From the NCBI RefSeq assembly GCF_000002595.2, contig NC_057020.1, positions 825,512 to 889,511 on the forward strand: a stretch of DNA of 64,000 nt, in the 5' to 3' direction. This DNA is from Chlamydomonas reinhardtii (lineage: Eukaryota > Chlorophyta > Chlorophyceae > Chlamydomonadales > Chlamydomonadaceae). The notes under the pieces were generated by a model, which saw only the letters and a list, made by a program, of their open reading frames with translations, did no database searches and had not been told where the DNA came from. A program made the translations under genes and the position numbers. Shown piece after piece: positions 1 to 11,014 of this stretch (its first letter is position 1; each line of letters opens with the position of its first letter).

Positions 1-101
1 AGGCCTGTGCAGATCCCTCCAGAGGCTTAGCGGCTCTGAAATAGCCTTTGTCAGGAATGCCAGACCACCTGACCTCAATGCAGCAGGAAGCCGCTGTCTA
101 G

Positions 102-179
102 CTCTGGCTGCCTGCGAAGCAGCTGCAGGAGGACCTGAGCACCGATGCCTACCGTAAATTCAGGAAGGGCGTAAAATAA
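102..179 (+). CDS. Possible last exon of a gene entering from the left (low confidence)
   Basis: An open frame after an acceptor-like ctgtctag gives about 25 residues with the core QLQEDLSTDAYRKFRKG and then stops at TAA (177-179). A TAG lies in frame directly upstream, so it would have to be a spliced exon. I recognise no family. It may be the end of a gene that lies mostly outside the window, or chance. Confidence 0.2.
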   Translation, partial: LWLPAKQLQEDLSTDAYRKFRKGVK

Positions 180-270
180 ATTCTCAACACTGGGCACGCA
201 CACACGCAAGCATCGCGACAGGTCAGAATATTGCAGTGCTCGGCTGCTTTTTGTGAGGGGCTGACGCAAC

Positions 271-710
271 CAGGGTTGCACAATACGTAATACGTATTGT
301 CTCGCTGTAATACGTATTGTATTGTCATGTGCCGAGGCTAACACGTGCGAAATACGTTGTGCACGACGCGTTTTGGGGAGCCGGGGTGGTTGCATGGCTG
401 GCATGCTTAGCATGTCGAGCTGGTATGTCAACCCAAACACGCGACCGCACGATCGCTTCCAGAGCAAATATCAACTAAGCTCGATATATCATGTCTAACT
501 GCAGTCGCGGAACCGGCACGCGGGAAGGAGCCCCATTCCGAGAGGGATTCCCCAACATCCCGACGTCCCAACATCCCAGCCGACATCCTAACATCCCGAC
601 GTAGGCGGGCGGCGTATTTTGCAGCGTATTGGAGCGTATCGTATTGCAAAACGTAATATGACGTATTAATACGCGTATTTGAGAATGAGGTCACGTATTG
701 TGCAACCCTG
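271..710. mobile_element. Non-autonomous hAT-type DNA transposon (MITE), 440 bp
   Basis: The element starts CAGGGTTGCACAATACGT and ends with its exact reverse complement, which makes 18-bp perfect terminal inverted repeats. It is flanked by an identical 8-bp direct repeat GACGCAAC at 263-270 and 711-718. CAGGG ends and an 8-bp target duplication are the hallmarks of the hAT superfamily. There is no transposase frame inside. Near both ends the motif TAATACGTATT recurs, and the middle has short AACATCCCGACGT-like repeats, as expected of subterminal transposase-binding repeats. Perfect inverted repeats and target duplication suggest a recent insertion mobilised in trans. Confidence 0.92.
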
Positions 711-722
711 GACGCAACGGGC

Positions 723-1094
723 GTGCAGCTGGATCTGGATTGGCTCGACTATTACACGAACCAGCTGGTTGCCGCCTCGCAGTCGCTGACCCTTCCTGCC
801 AGGATTTGCATCACTACGTCAGCCGACGGGGCCTTCAACTTTGGGCTTGGCAACTTCTACCTGCGCCAGGTAATCCTCACGTCTCCGACTGTCGCAACCT
901 GGGTGCTCGGGCGCAACCTGACCGACACGCCCAACACCACGAACGCAGCATTCAAGGCGGGCATGGACGCGCTGCCGCAGAGCTCCTACTACCCCGACAG
1001 TGTTAGCTATCCCAAGCGCTTGCAGTCGGTTGCCTTACAGAACGGATACACGACCAACCAGTACATGCTTGAGTGCCGGGCTAGCCGGGCCTAA
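723..1094 (+). CDS. Uncharacterised open reading frame next to the hAT element
   Basis: A 123-residue frame opens just beyond the right target duplication and ends at TAA (1092-1094). Its composition is balanced rather than low-complexity, with stretches such as LDWLDYYTNQLV, ARICITTSADGAFNFG and LGRNLTDTPNTTNAAF, which looks like real protein. I do not recognise the family. The frame stays open to the left as far as the transposon. The hAT element may therefore have inserted into an exon whose 5' part lies left of 263, or this may be a fragment of an older duplicated gene. No splice donor or acceptor was needed to keep it open. Confidence 0.35.
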   Translation: MQLDLDWLDYYTNQLVAASQSLTLPARICITTSADGAFNFGLGNFYLRQVILTSPTVATWVLGRNLTDTPNTTNAAFKAGMDALPQSSYYPDSVSYPKRLQSVALQNGYTTNQYMLECRASRA

Positions 1095-2841
1095 TTCATG
1101 ACCGACCAGTACAGCGTGCGATGGGGCCCGAACTTCACTCTCAGCGAAAAGCAATCAATTATAAATTATTTTACCGATCGCTTTATCGACGGTATCCCTT
1201 CTATTCATGTTACCATGAACTGAGGAGGTTTTCGCCGAGTTCCCTCCGAGTTTCCTCCGAGTTTCCCCTGAGTTTCCACCAAGTTTCCGTTGAGTTTCTG
1301 TGCCTCGCTCCTTTCGCCCCACAGCGCGGCGCCGCCCCCGCCGCGCCAGTTTCAGTGCAGCCCCGTTTCACTACACGCATCTTGGTAGCGGAGGGGGCGG
1401 GAAAGGCCACGTGGAGGAGGAGAGCGCAGCGCCGCCCAAGAAGCGGCGCAAGCGCGCAGGCTGAGGAGCCAGCTGGCGGTGTCTAGGTAGCGGTCCGCGG
1501 TGGCTACGGTTGGCTCTGCTGTGGCATCGCGATTGCTAGGCACCTGGTTTGGCTATGTGCCTGTGGAAACCGATCCCGGCTATGTCCGGGCGATGAGGTT
1601 GTTCGGCCTCAGACTGTGGAGGGGCTCAGCCCCTTTTCCCGTGACCGGGGAGCACTTGTCTATTAGGCGTATTAGGACACATGCTGATATGGGTTTTGAA
1701 CAGGACTGCTGGAAGCGAGCGGGGAGTACTGTGGTGTCACGGCACCTACTGTGCTGTAGGGCGTCAAAAGTTCACGTGGACTGGCAGCACACTTGAAACT
1801 GCTTCCGACTTCACGCATGTCGCGCCTTCATGCCGGCTTTGCATTTCGCCGGCAGCCGGGGCTTACCTTTAGTCCGTGGCATGTCGTGCTGCCACTCGGC
1901 TACGTTGGGGCCTACACCTAGGTGTATTGCAGGTGTTCTCTTATGCACTAACAACAACGGAACGGCCCTTGTAACGAATCTGGGGAACTCACCTTTGGGG
2001 CGTGTATGGAGAGCCTCCAAGTCAAGGCGCGAAAGCGCATAGCAACTTCAGTTGACCTCAGGGATCTCATAAAGATGTTGAGCTTTATTACGCCTCCACG
2101 GAGGCGGGTAAAGCTTGGCCCCGGTGGGGATTGGGGTCACAGAACCATCAAACAACATTGCTTTCAGCTGTCCTGGGGCCCAAACAGCGGCGTGTCAGCG
2201 TGTGCGACGGTTGCCTGACCACTTGACGCCCTTCCTACCATGCGGCTCTGCCTCGCGAGTGTGGCGTTGCGGTGTGTCTGTGCGGTGCTATCGCCTGGCC
2301 GGGCGCCCGGAGCGTGAGGAATGCGCGACAGCAAACTTCCAGCCAGCCAGCAACTCGTCGGTACAGTAACTCCGGCGTTCGACCAGCCGCGCACTCGTGC
2401 CCTGCCGCTGCCCATTGCTTGCCCTCTGTTGGGTTCTGGGAATTAGATGCACCCTACGGGACTTTGCCAACTTGCCTTACCACTGTCCCATCACGCCCTT
2501 CCCACCATTGGGAAGCCTACTCACAAGTGCCTGGGGAGTCTGCCCCCTGAGCTAATTCCTGGGCTTTTGAGCTCCGTAAAGCCCAGGCTGAGCTTTTCCC
2601 CAGAAACAAGATAAGAGCGCTTGAAAGGGAGCAGCCCTTAGGAGACGCGCGTGAGCATTAACATGATGAGCCACTGAAGCAGTGGCATACGAGAGGGTCA
2701 GCGGAGGAGCTTAGTGGGCAGGGGAAGGGTTTTTTCGTTTTACGCCCGTGGGAGCAGGGCCAGGTTTGCGGGGCTATTTTGGGCTGAGCCCCCCGAGCGA
2801 AGCGATCCAGGGGGAGGCGAAGCCCTCCAGGCGCGTATTAA
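1095..2841. other. Gene-free, repeat-like sequence
   Basis: No frame here resembles a known protein or has consistent splice sites. At 1230-1290 there is a short array of imperfect GAGTTTCC units. The stretch around 2770-2830, with gagcgaagcg and ggaggcgaagccc, resembles interspersed repeat DNA. Some of this may be degraded transposon sequence, but no ends or target duplications could be defined. Confidence 0.5.
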
Positions 2842-3060
2842 CCCAGGCGCGTGGAGGGGTCCTCCGCCCTCCTCCAGCAGCAGCTTCCGGTGCAATGCCA
2901 CCATACACGCAGCAGGCGCCTGCCGTGTGCTTGCGTCACCAGCAGCGAGCGGCCACACCCCGCAGCAATGCACCCGCAGCAATGCACCCGCACTGCACCC
3001 GCACCCAGCAGTGCCTGCCACACGCGCAAGCGCGCGCGCACACACACATACACACACACA
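2842..3060. repeat. Dispersed repeat, copy A, ending in a CA-rich tract
   Basis: About 180 bp from cccaggcgcgtggagggg to cccagcagtgcctgc is nearly identical to 21265-21450. I count one substitution near the left end and a 4-bp gap (ggcg missing here after gccacca). Both copies run into CA/GC-rich simple sequence on the same side. The other copy sits inside an intron of the FUN14-like gene. No inverted ends or target duplication could be assigned. A tRNA-type B box was not found, so a SINE origin is not supported. Confidence 0.85.
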
Positions 3061-3533
3061 GAGGGTGTATTGGGTGCTGCAACACCCCGTGTAACCAATG
3101 CGATCTAGTGGCCAGACGCGTTTGTGGCTGCCCTTAGGCATAGTCTGCCCTGGCGTCGAGAGCTGGTTAGGTGGCGGTTGAGGGCGTGCAGGCTGCGGGG
3201 TCGTAGGACTCAGCCCCGCAGCCTCTGTGGTCGTGCTGTCGCGTGCTGTCGCGTGCTGCGTGTTTGGGTATGTTTGCTGTTTTTTGTGTTCTGCCCGCCT
3301 GGTCTTTAAGAGGTAGCTCGCCCGCTGGGTCTGAGGTTGTTACACCGGCAGTAGTTCCGCAAGGATTACTGGCGCGGTGAAGGGTAAGAGTGCGTTACCC
3401 TGTGGACTCCAGAGCTGTCTGCACTCTGCCGGGGAAACGCCAGGTCACGGCAGCCCTCGATTGAGAGCCCTATCGTTGGTTATACCAGATACACGATTCA
3501 CGTGATCTGGCAGAATAACCGTGGAAACCGTAG

Positions 3534-3534
<1 letters not shown>
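3061..3534. other. Spacer, nothing recognised
   Basis: No credible coding frame or RNA gene was seen between the dispersed repeat and the CA microsatellite. The sequence is of moderate GC content, with short repeats of cgtgctgtcg near 3230-3260. Confidence 0.4.

Positions 3535-3623
<89 letters not shown>
3535..3623. repeat. (CA)n microsatellite, about 44 units
   Basis: This is an uninterrupted CA dinucleotide run of about 89 bp. Long open frames of alternating Thr-His or Val-Cys on either strand here are artefacts of the repeat. Confidence 0.98.
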
Positions 3624-3625
<2 letters not shown>

Positions 3626-4440
3626 GTGACATGCAATATTTTCGCCTGTTTGTGCCATTAAACGCCACAGCCCGCCATCCTGCTACAGCCAGCGTGCCCA
3701 CAGGCACAAATGCCCTCGCCGACCAAGGCACCGGGCGCCCACACGACGTTGCCGCGCTCCCTTCCTCTGTCTCTATTACGAGCAGGGACGTTGCACCCCG
3801 CCCAGAACCTCACTGCCACTGCCCGCTCGTGTCGAGGCTAAACGCATTCGCACACATCAGTCACCCAAGACAATTTCAAAACTGACGTCGTTTCGGACAT
3901 CACGACTCTCAGCACGCAGCCACACCCCAACTTCGCCCGCTCTTACGCGCCGCCGCCGCCTCCAACCTGCTACATCATCTCACAACACGTGCCGGCACTC
4001 TTTCACCTGGACGCCGAGAGGGTCGCCTGCAGCGCCCACGCCTCTAAATGCCAGCGGGCACTGTCTACCCCTCCAAGTCCACACGCCCCCGTCCGAACCC
4101 TGGCTCTCCTGCCTGCACTCTGCGCACAGCGGTCCGCTTTGCTTCCAAGTGTTTTCTTCTTCAACACCAACCTGAAGAAAAGGTATGCAGCCCACGCTGC
4201 CCACTTGCAGCGGTTGTTGCCGTTGGCATCCGTGTCCCGTCTCGCCCACGGTGACACCTCACGAAACACCAAGGTTCTGAGAGCCCACCAAACTTGACAA
4301 ACTCGCCGTGCCTACTAGACCAAGCATCCGCCATCAACCTCCCGGCTGTCTTCCAGCCAATTCCCGCATCGCTTCCCGCATGGCTTCTTGCAATCCCTCC
4401 CGCTTCATCGCTGCATCCCGCTGCACCGCTTGCCGCCGCA
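3624..4440. other. Spacer and probable 3' region downstream of CCS5
   Basis: This lies downstream of the minus-strand CCS5 stop at 4441. It probably contains its 3' untranslated region. No TTACA (TGTAA on the minus strand) could be placed with confidence, and no other gene was seen. Confidence 0.4.
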
Positions 4441-6642
4441 TTACGCGTGGTCGCGGGGCATGGCGGCGCTGCGGCTGGGCCCGGCCATGACGTCGGGCGC
4501 GGCGGCGGCGGAGGCGCGCCCCTGAGCACCCGAGTACGGCAGCGGCGCGTCCTGCAGCAGCGCCTGCAGGTTGTCTGCGCGGGCGAGGGGCGGTGGGGGC
4601 GGGGGCGTGGGGGCGAGATGGAGGTGGGTGTGGGTGTGGGCGTGGCAGGCGGCACCCGGCGGCGGTGCCGGCTCAGGGGCGGGTCCCGGGAGTGTGTTGC
4701 ACGTGTAGCCAGGAGTATGGCACGGCACGGCGGCAGTGCGGCCGTGACTAATTGGATTCCGAGCCCAGGCACAAGCAGTAGGAAGGGGAAGGCCGCTGCA
4801 ACCGGCCGCCCCACAAGATACGGTACAGCATGGGCCCACGGCATGGGCCCCATGTCCGCCTGACGTCGGCGCAAACATTAGGGGCCCAGTAGCCCGAAGT
4901 TCTAACCGCATCCAGCTGCAGCCCATGCCCTGCCCCCATGCCCTGACCCCCCAAGCCCCACTGCCCCCCCCCCAAAGCCACACAGCACCTCCGCCACTCA
5001 CCCTCCACGACCTGCTTGGGCACGCGGCCCACCGCCGCCGCCTGCGGCTCGCCGGTCTTGTCGAAGAACACAAAGTGCGGGATGCCGCGCACGCCGAACT
5101 CGGCGGCCTCGGGCGCCCACTTGGAGTTCTCGATGTTGAGCATCACAAAGTTGACCTGCGGCGGGTGGCGTGGTTGGGCGGGCGGTTGGGCGGGCGGTTG
5201 GGAGGTGGGGGTGGGTTTTAAAGGTGTGAGGAGGGTCGAGCGCAAGATAGCAAGGGCGCGACTGGCACTGGTGCCTCATGGAGTCATGGGCCTTTTGACC
5301 ATTAACACAGCACTGTCATATGCTCATCATCATGGCTGGATGGCCCTGGTGCGTGTGATGCGGGCCCCGCCATGCCACTGCCACTGCCAATGCCGCCACT
5401 GCCGCAGGCCCCCTTACTATCACCCCACCCTGGCACTGCTGCTGCCGCTGCCCAACCCCCATCCCCCGCCCCGGCACTGCTGCTGCTGCCGCTGCCCACC
5501 TTGCCGCCGTACTGCTTCTCCAGCTCGTACTCCTGCGGCACCAGCTCGCGGCACACCTCGCACCTGTAGGTGAACGGCAGCAGCAATTGGGGGGGGGGGC
5601 GGTTACATTCATGAGTGGGAGGGGGGCCCAGGCATACAGGGGTGTAGGAAGAGGATGGGAGAGGTCCCACACGTGCGGCACGGCCTGCCTGCACCGCTCA
5701 ACCCCGTTTGCCCCGAGCCCTTCGCCAACTGGCGGGCTTATGAGCCTACCCCCGCCCGCCACATTGCCAACGCCCCCTACGCATGACCCCATGATCCCTA
5801 AGCCTCTGTGGGCGTCCCTCTCAAAGCACCACCATGCGACACATCCCATGCCCCCCCCATGCCAAGCCCCATAGCAAACACACCCACACCCACCAACCAA
5901 CCAACACCCGCACAGCTTGGTATCAATTTCTATCACAGCCCCATGCGCTGGCCCAGGCCTACCAGTTGGCGTAGAACTCCACCAGCGTGGGCCGCCCGTT
6001 CACCAGCGCCACCTCCAGTGGCGTGGACAGCGACTCCAGTGTGGCCAGCGTGGGCGCGCCGCCACCGCCGCCCAGCCGCGTCACGGCGAAGAGCACCACC
6101 GCCGCCGCCACCGCCCCCAGAGCGAGGCCGGCATTGTTGCCGCCGGCGGCAGGGGGAGGGGCAGGGGCGGAGGTGGAGGCAGGGCTGGCGGAGGCCTGCG
6201 TCTCGGTCTGTGGGCGTGGTGGTGCGAGGGTGTGTGTGAGGGGTTTGAGGGTGTGCAGAGAAGGGTGCTAGTTTGAGGCGAGCTGGCTGCGGGTGCCAGC
6301 AAGCCGTGGCCAGCGAAGAACGTGAGGCTGCCGGGGAACTGGCCGGCGGTTTGACGTTGTCGGTGTGCCCGGTAGCAGGTGCCCAAGTTGACTTTAGCCT
6401 AAATGTGAGGTGCTCACCTCTGACACCTGGGAAGGTAGCTGCTCAGCGCGAACCACCAGAGAACGACGCAGCGCGGGTGCCCTGTCGCGCAATGTCTCCA
6501 ACCGGTGACTGGTTCCGCTCCAACGTTCGCATTCATTGGCATTTATCAGTTGTATGACAAGCCCAGCTTACCCAAAAATTGTCCGGCTGCTCGGCCGAGC
6601 CGAACGCAGAGAAGACGGGGCCTGGCGAGCTGCGAGCTGCAT
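4441..6642 (-). CDS. CCS5: CCS5/HCF164-type thylakoid membrane thioredoxin-like protein
   Basis: Six exons on the minus strand (6642-6572, 6481-6418, 6207-5963, 5563-5500, 5155-5002, 4574-4441) join in phase to 243 residues. Residues 1-45 are a Ser/Arg/Ala-rich chloroplast transit peptide starting [12 protein letters not shown] membrane segment, [16 protein letters not shown], follows, then a thioredoxin fold with the redox site W-C-E-V-C formed across the exon 3/4 junction. The conserved run [13 protein letters not shown] and the cis-Pro loop [10 protein letters not shown] come after it. This pattern is specific to HCF164, called CCS5 in Chlamydomonas. That family is anchored in the thylakoid with its thioredoxin domain in the lumen, and passes reducing power to apocytochrome haem sites for cytochrome b6f and c6 assembly. 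Arabidopsis HCF164 is about 260 residues, so this looks complete. The ATG was chosen because it alone gives a transit peptide and a phase-matched first donor. It is head-to-head with the AKR2-like gene. Confidence 0.95.
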
Positions 6643-7351
6643 TTTCGCTTGATAGGTTGACACACTCGTCTGCATAACAATATGTAACTTGGCGAAACTT
6701 GTTGTATTCACCGCTCATTGTCACAGTGTTGTTTGGTCGCACATTTCCATGCATTTCCATGCATTCTCCTGCACCGAGCCCTGCGGGAGTCACCTTTCAG
6801 TAGGGTGCTTGGGCACATCTGACAAGCAGATACTGTGGCGGCGCGTGGGCTCGGGTTCGTGAAGACTGGGGTTGTGAAGCTCGGGTCCTGGCAAGGGTCT
6901 TGGCGATGGTCCTGGCCTTGGTCCTGGTGAAGGTCCTGGCTGCCCGCGAGCACCGAGTCCGTATCATCTTTGCCACTGGGCTACGTCTCTGGTGTCAATC
7001 AAGCTTTCCCAGGTATAGACTCTTGTCTTGGGTCATGGCCAGGCGAAGGTAAGCGGCGAAGGGTCATCCCACGTACACTTCCCGCGGGCCTGCCATGGCA
7101 GGCCACGGTTCGTGTCAAGGCTTCAAGCGCAGTCTTTGACCCAGATAAGCGGCAATTGCATTCACTTCCAGTCCTGGCATAATTCAGGGGCCTGCTCAAT
7201 TTGGGCCGGCATCCCCGCACGGTAGCACCGCATCTGCTTGCATGGTCGCGGAGTCGCGTCTTGCAGCCAATTGGCACACAGCGCAGCCTTTTATGCATAT
7301 TTCCAATTAGATCCTCCATATACTGCCTCTCTGCTGCTTACAACTGTCGCA
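6643..7351. promoter_or_regulatory. Shared upstream region of CCS5 and the AKR2-like gene
   Basis: The 709-bp gap between two divergent start codons must hold both promoters and 5' leaders. Around 6745-6775 there is a short ATTTCCATGC direct repeat. Around 6890-6935 there is a tandem-like run of cctgg/ggtcctgg units. No TATA box could be assigned with confidence. Confidence 0.5.
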
Positions 7352-10300
7352 ATGTTGCGCTCCGCTTGCAACTCGGCCATCGGGCGTCGCCCCGCGCCCT
7401 TCAGCTCTGCGCAGCCGGTGGCGCGGAGTCTTGTTCGCGTTAAGATTGGTGGCGGAGCACCTCAGATGACGCCCGAACAGATGCAGGCGATGCAGCAGGC
7501 GATGAAGGTGCGGGCCTCGGCACCAGCGTTCCCTTTCCCTAGCCTTCCGCTCGCGCGCCCCTCCTTGCTCGGCCGGCTGCCGGAGCCCCGACTCCTCTTG
7601 GGTGCTGCTGGTTCATAGAGCCGGAAAATGTGGAGAATGCCTGCCTGGGTGTGGAACCTAAGCCAGCCCCTGCCTCCGTATGATGTCCCAGCCGTCCTGC
7701 CCAGCCGGCCTGACTGTCCCGCTGTGTGCTGCCGTGTGCCGCTGCGTGCGGCCCGCCTACCTCCTGACTGTCTGGCTGCGTTGCCCGACGACAACGGAAC
7801 GAGGCCCACTCATCGCCTGGGCTACTAACGGATACCCAATACTGCCCGGCTGCGTGTGTACGTGTGTGTGTGTATCTTGATGTGTGCACCGCAGGACCCT
7901 GCCTTCGCCAAGCGCATGCAGGAGATGCAGGAGATGATGAAGCGGCCCGAGGTGCAGCAGCAGATGGCGGCCATGCAGGTAGGGGGGGTGGAGGGCGGGG
8001 GGGGTAGATGGGGTTTGGGGGGGGGCGGAGGGCGGCGGAGGGGGGCGGAGGGCGGCGGAGGGCCGGAGGGGTAGAGGAACACGGGGAAGTGAGAGCACGG
8101 CACCCCGTTGTGTGGATGCAGTGGCGGGGGCCGAGGGTGCAAATGAGGCTGAGCTCACGGTGACTGCAGCGCCCCATACCAATCTCCAGCCTACGCATCT
8201 TGCGGGACACACAGAGGCAACTGAACCCGGCCTACTGCTTGTGCCCTTCTGCGCGTGCCCCTCCTCCCGCCCCTCCTCCCACCTCCCGCCCCTCCCGCCC
8301 CGCCTGGTCTCCTGCCTGCCTGGCCCCAGGCTGCCATGCAGAACCAGGCCCTGCAGCAGCGCATGGCCTCGCTCAAGGACGACCCGGGTGAGAGATAGGG
8401 GGAGGGGGAGGGGGAGGGGGGAGAAAGAGGTGCGTTGTGTGCATGACTTGATTGTACAGGGAGACGTTCTTGGAGGAGAGGGGTTGGGCAGCAAGGGGTG
8501 TTCGAGAGGGGGCGGGGTCGAGGCCGCAAGGCGGGTGCATGGCCAGGAAGGCCGCTGAGGGAGGAAATGGCGGCTGGCGGCGGCCGACGGCGCTGGCCAG
8601 CAGCGCGTGACGCCGGGGGCTGACACCGGGACATTCGTCAGGTGGTAGGTGACACTAGCGATGTTGCCGTATACGACGGTGTGTGCGAACGTGTGTTTGA
8701 ACGTGTGTGCGCACAGAAGTCAACTGACCAGGATGGGCGGGATCGGGGCGCACCATTGCGGGTGTGACGGCCACCCTGGTCGCCTGCCTACGTGCGCATC
8801 CCCCCTGGGCACACGCAAACACATCTGCTGCACCTGCCATGCCCCTCCCAACATGCCTGTGTCATGCGTCTCACGGCAACACACACCTCACCTGACCTGA
8901 CCTCACCTCACCTCACCTGTGTACAGAGTTTGCGGACATCTTCGCCGACATCCAGAAGGGCGGCATGCAGGTGAGCCAGCGCGTGTGTGGAGGTGGGGTG
9001 GGGTTGGGTGGGGTTGGGTGGGCGGGGGGGAGGAAAGGGGGCTCGGGTGGAGGCGTGCCGCATGTGCGGCGGCCAGCTGGTCGCTACAGGCTTTGGCTTG
9101 ACCACCAACCGCCAACCCACCAACCGTCAACTGCCACCCCAGGCTCTGATGAAGTACTACAACGACCCCGAGTTCCTCGCCAAGCTGGGCGACAAGCTGG
9201 GTGACGTGGCGCCCGCCGTCGGCGCGCCCGCCGCCGCCGTACGGCCGCCGCCGGCCGCCGCCGCCGCCGCGGCGCCGACGGAGGCCCCCGAGATCAACAA
9301 CATCCGTGACGCCGCCAAGTGGGTCGGGCCGGGAGGCAAGGAGGCGAGGGAGGAAGGAAGGGAGAGAGGCAGGAAGGGAGAGAGGGGGGAGAGAGGGGAA
9401 GCGGAGAGAAGGAGGGAGGGGAAGGCTTGCGGGCACATGCACGCCTGGGTGTATGGTGCGCATGGCTCGGCCCCCCACAGGGTCCAGCCCAACAACCGGC
9501 GTGCGCCAGCAATCCGACGTGCCTGCACATGGCCCAGCCCTGCACACGAAGATGCACATGGACACACGCGCACCATGGTTGACTTCTGTCGCTACGTTCA
9601 TTTGCAAACACACTCATAACAGGTATGGCGACGAGGAGGCAGTGGAGGACTTTATTGCCATCGGGAAAGACCTGAACGAGCCCGACGCCCAGGTGAGATC
9701 GAAAATGCATTTAAGACTAACAATGCGAAGCCGAGAAAGCCAGCCAGTGACAACTTGTGTGCGTGTGTGGCGTGTGTGTTTGAAAGTCCACCGTGGGACG
9801 TGTGGAGCGAGCCTGCTGCGTCTCGAATGGGGCGAAGCGTATGCTGCGCCTGTGTGTTTCAGCCTTTCAGGGTACGAGTTCCAGGCCAGCAGGTGCGGCG
9901 CGTGGGTGCACCATGTGTGGTATACGCAGCGCAGGGGGCCACCTCCGTCTCCTCCTTTTCCAGCTTTATCGCGAGTTCCTGCTTACCCCTTGAGCCCAGC
10001 TTTATCGCGAGTTCCTGCTTACCCCTTGAGCAAGTTCCCCCGCCCACCTTCCCCCTCGCTCTATTGCATTGGGTTCGGTTTAGTTTGGGCTGGATATATA
10101 CAACCCCCACCCACCTTCCTCCGCCCACCTTCCTCCCCCCGTCCACGCTTGCTGTTATCCAAGATGGTCTACCGTCTACCACTTCCTTAGATTATCATGA
10201 ATGTAATCCCCCTCCCCCCAGGGCCGCACCGCGCTGCACTACTCTGTGGCCTACGACCATCCCGTCATTGCCAAGATGCTGGTCGGTGAGTCGCCGGCAC

Positions 10301-11014
10301 ACATACGTACATACATTACCGAGCACACACAATCACATGACTGCCTTGGCCGGTGCGTGGCTTTCCGAGCCGGCAGGCCTGGGCAGAGGTGGAGCGGGTG
10401 GGGCCACGGGTGCCACAGCGCCCGTCGCCGTGCAGCCTGTATCCTGAACCGCTGTGCCTATAATGGACCCCTCGAATCCAACTCCCGGCTGAAATTACCC
10501 TCTGAACCTAAACGCCGAGGGCAAGAGGCAGCGTTGACGGGTCCCGACATCGCCCCGCAGACGAGGGCGCCAACCTGGAGGCCCGCGACTCGCTCAACAA
10601 CACGCCGCTGCACTACGCCGCCGGCTACGGCCGCGTGGCACTGGCGCGCATGCTGCTGGACGCCGGCGCCGACAAGACCGTGCAGAACAACACCGGCAAG
10701 ACGCCCATCGACCTGGCCAAGTGGGTAGCGGCCGTTTCTGTGCGAAAGCACAACATGTCGTGCTGTGCTATGTCTCCACGATTGGCCCGGCAGCCTGGGA
10801 ATGCCTGTGCCGCGCCCGCGTTGCAAGCTGCCTCTCGCGCAGCCCACGCCCCCACGCACGCGTGCCCACACGTCCACAGCCACACCCACCTCAGCCCCTA
10901 CACGCCTCCCCACCATGCATTTACGCACTTTTGCCCCCTTTCCCCCTTGACAGGCTGGACGGGCGCAACCCTATCAACGCCGACGCCGAGCTCATTAAGC
11001 GCCTGGAGCTGTAA
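7352..11014 (+). CDS. AKR2-like protein: STI1 repeats plus ankyrin repeats, with an N-terminal transit-like peptide
   Basis: Nine exons (7352-7507, 7895-7978, 8330-8387, 8927-8970, 9143-9318, 9623-9692, 10222-10285, 10561-10720, 10954-11014) join in phase to 290 residues. Residues 1-35, starting MLRSACNSAIGRRPAPFSS, look like an organelle transit peptide. Residues 38-110 are Met/Gln-rich STI1-type helices (DPAFAKRMQEMQ, FADIFADIQKGG, YYNDPEFLAKLG). A short Ala/Pro linker follows. Residues 165-290 are ankyrin repeats (GRTALHYSVAYD, NNTPLHYAAGYGR, NTGKTPIDLAKL). The last part closely follows plant AKR2, a cytosolic chaperone for chloroplast outer-envelope proteins. AKR2 itself has no transit peptide, so this protein may act inside the plastid instead. 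The domain order is seen directly. The location is inferred. Confidence 0.88.
9961..10030. repeat. 36-bp tandem duplication inside an intron
   Basis: The unit beginning cagctttatcgcgagttcct occurs twice in direct succession (9961-9996 and 9997-10030) within intron 6 of the AKR2-like gene. It has no coding effect. Confidence 0.9.
10041..10115 (-). repeat. Intron-associated dispersed repeat, copy E (reverse orientation)
   Basis: Read on the minus strand, this gives GGGGGTTGTATATATCCAGC followed by CCAAACTAAACCGAACCC. It matches copies at 17661, 32161 and 58781. It lies in intron 6 of the AKR2-like gene and is the only copy opposite to its host gene. Confidence 0.7.

Noticed and set aside
1095-3534. 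Possible remnant of a larger retroelement, given the repeat-like composition.
   Set aside because: No end repeats, target duplication or recognisable element protein could be found, so no family can be named.
3445-3885. Frames encoding runs of Thr-His or Cys-Val.
   Set aside because: They are translations of the (CA)n microsatellite.
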